Source: Euryarchaeota archaeon UBA556
GTDB lineage: Archaea > Thermoplasmatota > Poseidoniia > Poseidoniales > Thalassarchaeaceae
DNA length: 36,449 nucleotides
NCBI GenBank assembly: GCA_002494975.1
Contig: DADI01000060.1
Location: 11,002 to 47,450 of the forward strand
Reading direction: 5' to 3'
Made by a program: the position numbers and the translations under genes. The notes under the pieces are model-generated. The model was not told the DNA's origin. It searched no databases and saw only the letters and a list, made by a program, of their open reading frames with translations. Below, in pieces: positions 32,160 to 36,449 of this stretch (the stretch's first letter is position 1; each line of letters opens with the position of its first letter).

Positions 32160-34133
32160 TCAGTCGTTGAATAGAGATTCTATTTCTAAACTTGATTTTG
32201 TATTTAGAATATCTGAACTTTCAAGCCATCCTTTTCGAGCAATTTGTACACCATACCATACATCATCTAAACCACTAGTATCATGCGCATCCGGATTTAT
32301 ACAAATTGGTACTTTTTGTTCTTTAGCAAATTTACATAATCGCCAATCAAGGTCAAGACGATATGGAGATGCATTGATTTCAATAGCCTTCAAATGTCCA
32401 TCTGAATTTAACTCACCCATTCTTCGGATAACTGCATGCATATCAATTGGAAATCCTTCTCTCACCTGTAGAATACGGCCCGTGGGGTGGCCTAAAATTG
32501 TGAAAGTAGGGTCTTCAATCGCTCTAATTAGTGCTTCTGTATTATCAATTTCATCCCTATTCCTCCAACTACCTAATGCATGAACACTACCGACTACATG
32601 AGAAAATAGGTTTCTTACTTCATTGGAATAATCAAGTTTTCCATCAGCTAGAATATCGCACTCAGAGCCATGAAAAAGTCGAAAATTAACGTCCTGATCT
32701 TTCCAGTTTTTATTTAGTCGAATAATTTCATCTGATTGTTTAGGCACCGTTTCACTAGGTATTCCAATTTGTCTACCACCAATGTTCAAAGTCTCAGAAT
32801 GATCAGCAATCCCCAAATATTCCCAACCTAAAGATTGAGCAGCTAGTGCCATTTCTTCAAGAGTGTTGGTACCATCAGAATATACTGTATGGTTATGAAA
32901 TGCACCACGTAAATCTGAAGGCATTATGAGTTTAGGAAGAGAGGATTTAGATAATGATGATGCTTCAATTTCACCCATATCTTCTCTCATCTCTGGAGGT
33001 ATCCAATTCATACCTAGATTTTTATAAATTTCAGATTCATTGGAACAATTCAGTGTGTATTTAGCAGCCTCCATTCCGATTTTTCCATCTGCCAAACTTT
33101 CAGGGAATAAACCAAATTCATTTAAGCGCAGGCCCCGATTTATTGCTTCTTGCCGCATCCTAATATTATGCTCTTTAGAACCGGTAAAGTAAGCTAATGT
33201 AAATGGAAACATTTCTGGATTAACGATTCTAACTTGTGCATCGATGGTTGCATCACTATTTCTTTCGATCAGAGTTTCTGCTAATCTTTCATCGAGACTA
33301 CCAGAATTAATTGAATTTGATAGCATTTCTTGTTCTAGAATTAAACTGACTTTAGATTCACCATACCCCTTTACCTCAGCTATCCCAGGTAAATTAAGAA
33401 TCTTTGAAATGACATTTTTATGATTTTCTGGAAGTGAAGATACAACAATATCAAGATCGCCAATTGTCTCCCTGCGACGGCGCGCACTTCCTGCAAGTTG
33501 GGCTTTTTCTACCCCTGTTATTTCAGATATTTTTTCTTGTAATGCACGGCCATATAATAATCCTACATCCATCCTAGTTCTACCTTGGTAACGACGTAGT
33601 AAATCAATACCCTCAAGATATTTCTTCTGACTCTTTTCACCAAAACCACTCAGAGGTGAAACATGCCCTAATTCACATGCTGTTTTCAGCGCTTCAACCG
33701 AGTCTACACCTAATGATTCATGTAAGATTCGCGCTCTTTTGGGCCCTAAACCAGGAATACCAACAATCTCAATTAACCCTGGTGGGATTTTGTCATATAA
33801 TGACTGCATATCGCCCCAAGTCCCTTGCATAACTGCTTCAGTGATTAGACCACCAATTCCCTTACCTATTCCTTTAATTTCAACAACTCGATTTTCCGAC
33901 ACTACTGTGAATAAATCTTCTTCCATAGAGGCTAAAGTACGTGAACCATTTTGATATGCGCGTACTCTGAAACCATTTGCCCCAGATAATTCTAATAATA
34001 TTGCAATTTGTTCTAGAACATCAACGAGTTGAGTCTTACTGACATAAGGTGCTTGTTGCCTTCGAGATTTAGGAAGAGTCCAACCACCTACCTTCGCCAT
34101 GCTTGCATGAACAAGCCACAGGTCTTGAACCAT
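32160..34133 (-). CDS. polX: DNA polymerase/3'-5' exonuclease PolX (PHP domain)
   Basis: Family X polymerase fused to a PHP phosphoesterase, a gap-repair enzyme. From the ATG at 34133 it is 657 residues; an ATG at 34100 is equally possible, and the open frame up to 34307 would run into the divergent gene. Helix-hairpin-helix units (IKGIGKGIG, IPGLGPKRA) lie in the N-terminal 8-kDa-like part. The nucleotidyltransferase part has LAGSARRRRETIGDLDIVV (D226, D228), but the third metal Asp position reads Gln (Q300, in DAQVRIV), followed by FTLAYFTGSKEHNIRMR. The PHP domain is complete: FHNHTVYSDG, GIADHSE, GSECDIL, GSVHAL, GHPTGR and NPDAHDTSGL. A loop of about 25 residues is inserted before the third Asp position. 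Confidence 0.93.
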   Translation of the reverse strand: MVQDLWLVHASMAKVGGWTLPKSRRQQAPYVSKTQLVDVLEQIAILLELSGANGFRVRAYQNGSRTLASMEEDLFTVVSENRVVEIKGIGKGIGGLITEAVMQGTWGDMQSLYDKIPPGLIEIVGIPGLGPKRARILHESLGVDSVEALKTACELGHVSPLSGFGEKSQKKYLEGIDLLRRYQGRTRMDVGLLYGRALQEKISEITGVEKAQLAGSARRRRETIGDLDIVVSSLPENHKNVISKILNLPGIAEVKGYGESKVSLILEQEMLSNSINSGSLDERLAETLIERNSDATIDAQVRIVNPEMFPFTLAYFTGSKEHNIRMRQEAINRGLRLNEFGLFPESLADGKIGMEAAKYTLNCSNESEIYKNLGMNWIPPEMREDMGEIEASSLSKSSLPKLIMPSDLRGAFHNHTVYSDGTNTLEEMALAAQSLGWEYLGIADHSETLNIGGRQIGIPSETVPKQSDEIIRLNKNWKDQDVNFRLFHGSECDILADGKLDYSNEVRNLFSHVVGSVHALGSWRNRDEIDNTEALIRAIEDPTFTILGHPTGRILQVREGFPIDMHAVIRRMGELNSDGHLKAIEINASPYRLDLDWRLCKFAKEQKVPICINPDAHDTSGLDDVWYGVQIARKGWLESSDILNTKSSLEIESLFND

Positions 34134-34260
34134 ACCATTGATATCTGGATTAGCGTTCCCCAACATAAACAAATGAATGCCTCTAGCATCGATTGTGGAA
34201 TTAGTTTCATTATTAGAATCCGCATCTATCACACTTTGTGGTTTTGCTACTATTTTATGG

Positions 34261-34533
34261 ATGGCGATTGGTACTTTAGCAAGATTTGAAAAAGGAGAGA
34301 TTATCACGCAAAAGGCTGTAGCCTCTCTTTGTATTATTTCTGCAATTATGCTTTTTTCTTTACATTATTTAGGAGGAGAACTTTGGGGTTCTACAACTGT
34401 AGCAAGACCCCTGGCAGTTACCGCAATTATTGTGGCTGTAACTGGAATGCTAAATATCAAAGGAAAAGATGTTCAAGGTGAATCAAATCCGCACCAGATA
34501 ATGAAAATGAGGGCAGCAGAGAGAGATGAATAA
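34261..34533 (+). CDS. Small membrane protein
   Basis: 90 residues from the ATG at 34261; the frame is open 28 codons further up, which would overlap the likely polX start region. Two TM helices: about 20-38 (AVASLCIISAIMLFSLHYLGG) and about 50-65 (PLAVTAIIVAVTGMLNI), with a charged C-terminus (MKMRAAERDE). The gene ends directly against the convergent NifU-type gene with no gap. Not recognised. Confidence 0.5.
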   Translation: MAIGTLARFEKGEIITQKAVASLCIISAIMLFSLHYLGGELWGSTTVARPLAVTAIIVAVTGMLNIKGKDVQGESNPHQIMKMRAAERDE

Positions 34534-34809
34534 TCACTGCTGACCGAGCTTCTCATCGATAAAAGCCCGCATATATGCAGGTAATTCTCCATTAACAAAA
34601 ATAACATCATTAACACCATCAAGTTTCATGAGAGAATAATAAATTTGCATAGCAGTCATAGGAGTAGAACTACAACCAGTGCAACCACCTTCTAAAGAAA
34701 TCATGATTATTCCATCAGTTGTATCTACAACATTAACTACGCCATCATGAGCATCTAGGATAGCTTGTACCGGCCCTACTGAATCTAGAATTAACTGTTC
34801 ATCAACCAT
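34534..34809 (-). CDS. NifU C-terminal-type Fe-S scaffold protein
   Basis: 91 residues consisting only of the NifU C-terminal (Nfu) domain, which holds a [4Fe-4S] cluster between two subunits and passes it to target proteins. The cluster motif ISLEGGCTGCSSTPMTAMQIYYSL contains C43-x2-C46. The preceding VQAILDAHDGVVNVVDTTDG and the later DGVNDVIFV also follow the domain pattern. The enzyme-like Fe-S proteins nearby (EtfD-like, AcnX) are possible clients, but this is inference. Divergent from the amidotransferase gene. Confidence 0.87.
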   Translation of the reverse strand: MVDEQLILDSVGPVQAILDAHDGVVNVVDTTDGIIMISLEGGCTGCSSTPMTAMQIYYSLMKLDGVNDVIFVNGELPAYMRAFIDEKLGQQ

Positions 34810-34850
34810 ATCTACATACCCTTGTGTCTGAGCCTACTGGCCGAGGACTA

Positions 34851-35780
34851 ATGAACCTGAGGCTCTTTCAACTACACATGAGCACTACTTCCAGAGTTCT
34901 GATGATTGATTTATTAGTTGAAAGGGCAGAGTTTGGCCATGGAGGTAACCAAGAGGTCATCAAGCCAATTGCTGCTTTGTCAGACGTACAAGTCCTCCTA
35001 ATTACACCTCAGATGCAATCTTTTGATGCAGGATATAAGGTACAAGCAGAAGCAGAAGTTAGTCTAGAAATTGATGACGTACCACTCTGGGATAACGAAT
35101 ATGAATTTTGGAGTCAAACGGAAGAAACTCTGGAAGGAAGAAAAATAAGGTTTCAACGAATAATTATGCCTATGCATGAAAATGAAAGTAAAATGAGTGA
35201 TTGGCTAAAGAATTTAAATATTGATGCAGTAGTTTGCTCAGGTTCTAGAAAGAATGTTAGTATTTGGGAAAAATGGATGGGGCCTACTGAAACTATGTTT
35301 AGAGCTGCTGCAAAATCAGGTACGCCTACATTAGGAATTTGCTTTGGGCATCAGTTACTTTGTCATTCACTAGGTTCGGATGTTGAGCGGGCAGAAAAAT
35401 TGTCGAGTGGGATTTGGAGTTTGGAACTAACAAAGGATGGTGAATCAGATATTCTACTTACTTCACATAAACAAAATAATGAAGAAATATCAGGATTATT
35501 TAGTCATCAAGATCATGTGGCTTCGACACCTGAAAATTGCACATTATTGAGTAAGACATCACATAATTCAGTTACTGCAGTGAGAGTTAACAATGAATCT
35601 GGTGAACCTTTGCCAGCATGGGGTATTCAATTTCACCCTGAGGCAGCTAGGAAACGAATTGAACGGGCGTATGGTTGGGGACATATCTCAGAGGAAGAAT
35701 ATAATTCATTTAGAGGAGAACATGATGGTGCAGGAATACTGTCATCTTTCGCGAAAATCGTCTTAGAGAAATCATCCTGA
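34851..35780 (+). CDS. Class I glutamine amidotransferase-like protein
   Basis: About 309 residues from the ATG at 34851, which has GAGGA just upstream; a GTG at 34824 and an ATG at 34878 are alternatives. The triad is complete: nucleophile in LGICFGHQLLCHSLG (C164), then His-Glu in GIQFHPEAARKR (about 262-273), with SHQDHV (about 235) between. The N-terminal 100 residues (LMIDLLVERAEFGHGGNQEVI onward) are longer than in stand-alone GMP-synthetase type domains. No synthetase partner is adjacent, so it may hydrolyse a gamma-glutamyl compound or another amide. It is not closely similar to the two C26 enzymes of the window. Confidence 0.82.
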   Translation: MNLRLFQLHMSTTSRVLMIDLLVERAEFGHGGNQEVIKPIAALSDVQVLLITPQMQSFDAGYKVQAEAEVSLEIDDVPLWDNEYEFWSQTEETLEGRKIRFQRIIMPMHENESKMSDWLKNLNIDAVVCSGSRKNVSIWEKWMGPTETMFRAAAKSGTPTLGICFGHQLLCHSLGSDVERAEKLSSGIWSLELTKDGESDILLTSHKQNNEEISGLFSHQDHVASTPENCTLLSKTSHNSVTAVRVNNESGEPLPAWGIQFHPEAARKRIERAYGWGHISEEEYNSFRGEHDGAGILSSFAKIVLEKSS

Positions 35781-35814
35781 GCCACTTCTCTAGAGGGTGT
35801 TTATTGGGATTCTG

Positions 35815-35822
35815 ATTATAAG
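35815..35822 (+). promoter_or_regulatory. TATA box of the pyrophosphatase gene
   Basis: ATTATAAG centred about 26 nt before position 35845, which would give a short leader of about 14 nt containing the SD of the next gene. Confidence 0.5.
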
Positions 35823-35847
35823 TAACTCTTTGGTCGGCGGGTCACAA

Positions 35848-35853
35848 AGGTGA
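35848..35853 (+). promoter_or_regulatory. Shine-Dalgarno site of the pyrophosphatase gene
   Basis: AGGTGA, 5 nt before the ATG at 35859. One of the clearest SD sites in the window; many other genes here lack one. Confidence 0.65.
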
Positions 35854-35858
35854 ACACC

Positions 35859-36449
35859 ATGTTAGATGATATACCGTTAATTGCAGCAGGAGCAGGTCTT
35901 TTAGGTCTGTTAATTGCATTTGTATTATACAGAAAAGTGAATAGTGTAGAGATAGATAATGAAGTTGTAGCAGATATAACTGAAGAGATTCAAGAAGGGG
36001 CTATGGCCTTTCTTTACGCTGAATATAAAGTATTGAGTGTATTCGTTGTTGTTGTAGGTGCAATACTAGCATTGGTTAATGATACTGAAACTGCAGTAGC
36101 ATTCTTTGCCGGTGCCATAGCATCTGTAGCTGCAGGATTCTCTGGAATGAGAGCAGCTACCTCAGCAAACGGAAGAACAGCAATGGCTGCAAAGAATGAA
36201 GGCCAAGCTGGAGCATTATCCGTTTCATACAATGGAGGCGCGGTAATGGGTCTTTCAGTAGGAGGACTAGGTTTACTTGGTATCTCATTAATTGCGTTCT
36301 GGCTTGGTGCTGATGATGTAGACAGTAATCTTTCTGCTGCGGCAGGTTTTGGCATGGGTGCTTCATCAATAGCTCTTTTCGCACGTGTTGGAGGCGGAAT
36401 ATACACAAAGGCCGCAGATGTTGGAGCAGACTTAGTTGGTAAAGTTGAA
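35859..36449 (+). CDS. hppA: Membrane-bound pyrophosphatase, N-terminal part
   Basis: Ion-pumping pyrophosphatase using PPi to move H+ or Na+ across the membrane. The first 197 codons are present; the window ends inside the gene. TM1 is LIAAGAGLLGLLIAFVLY, followed by VADITEEIQEGAMAFLYAEYKVL, the GMRAATSANGRTAMAA motif and GVGGGIYTKAADVGADLVGKVE-like sequence (here ARVGGGIYTKAADVGADLVGK), which holds the first pyrophosphate-site Asp residues. The residues that decide K+ dependence and the pumped ion lie further on and are not visible. It has its own TATA box and SD. The frame is open to the last base. Confidence 0.95.
   Translation, partial: MLDDIPLIAAGAGLLGLLIAFVLYRKVNSVEIDNEVVADITEEIQEGAMAFLYAEYKVLSVFVVVVGAILALVNDTETAVAFFAGAIASVAAGFSGMRAATSANGRTAMAAKNEGQAGALSVSYNGGAVMGLSVGGLGLLGISLIAFWLGADDVDSNLSAAAGFGMGASSIALFARVGGGIYTKAADVGADLVGKVE

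Noticed and set aside
32131..32583. 150-codon plus-strand frame
   Set aside because: Antisense to the PHP domain of PolX, whose catalytic motifs are intact.
36014..36408. Two overlapping minus-strand frames at the window end
   Set aside because: Both lie antisense to the clear pyrophosphatase gene and have biased, motif-free translations.
1..36449. CRISPR array, insertion sequence, integrase, prophage or defence cassette
   Set aside because: No spaced direct repeats, transposase-like or phage-like proteins were found; the window reads as conserved chromosomal backbone.

Overview
The window looks like a stretch of chromosome from an uncultivated marine euryarchaeon, most likely Marine Group II (Candidatus Poseidoniales). 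The evidence is an archaeal core set: TATA-binding protein, archaeosine-type tRNA-guanine transglycosylase, mevalonate kinase, aconitase-X/phosphomevalonate dehydratase and an archaeal-type SepF. It comes with AT-rich coding, TATA boxes in the -26 position, and large secreted or membrane proteins with Asp-rich and PKD-like domains. No tRNA, rRNA, CRISPR array, insertion sequence or phage gene was seen. Gene density is very high, the longest gap being about 105 bp, so no stretch over 300 bp lacks a gene. The assignment to group is inference from gene content.

Layout. 1-5299 (minus): a partial unknown gene and a four-gene, start/stop-coupled operon of two ABC-2 exporters (ATPase, permease, ATPase, permease). 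5377-9290 (minus): an archaeosine TGT coupled to a single-chain aconitase X (probable phosphomevalonate dehydratase). 9348-12675 (minus): SpoU rRNA/tRNA methyltransferase, SOUL heme-binding protein, PH-domain membrane protein, NAD synthetase and an HMA-DUF4396 membrane protein. 12781-15972 (plus): ileS. 15950-23659 (minus): a K+ channel with a zinc ribbon, an Asp-box lipoprotein, cysS, two tandem C26 amidotransferases, a small membrane protein and an EtfD/HdrDE-like membrane Fe-S oxidoreductase. 23763-29587 (plus): mevalonate kinase, an enlarged TBP, a 1157-residue PKD-type membrane protein and SepF. 29584-34133 (mostly minus): flavin-reductase-like protein, peroxiredoxin, endonuclease III and PolX with small membrane proteins between. 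34261-36449: small membrane protein, NifU-type protein, class I amidotransferase, and the start of a membrane pyrophosphatase cut by the window edge.

How it fits together. The aconitase X plus mevalonate kinase fit the archaeal (anhydromevalonate) route to isoprenoid lipids. The EtfD-like protein would feed electrons from ETF and fatty-acid oxidation into the quinone pool, in keeping with a heterotroph. The membrane pyrophosphatase and K+ channel concern ion gradients. SepF with the large membrane protein just upstream suggests an envelope/division locus.

Most interesting points: a TGT that has lost all three zinc cysteines but kept its catalytic aspartates; a TBP with about 55 extra residues inside its second repeat; a perfect 9-bp inverted repeat enclosing the start codon of the PKD protein; that protein's adjacency to sepF; a voltage-gated-type channel ending in a zinc ribbon; and a PolX in which the third polymerase aspartate appears to be Gln.
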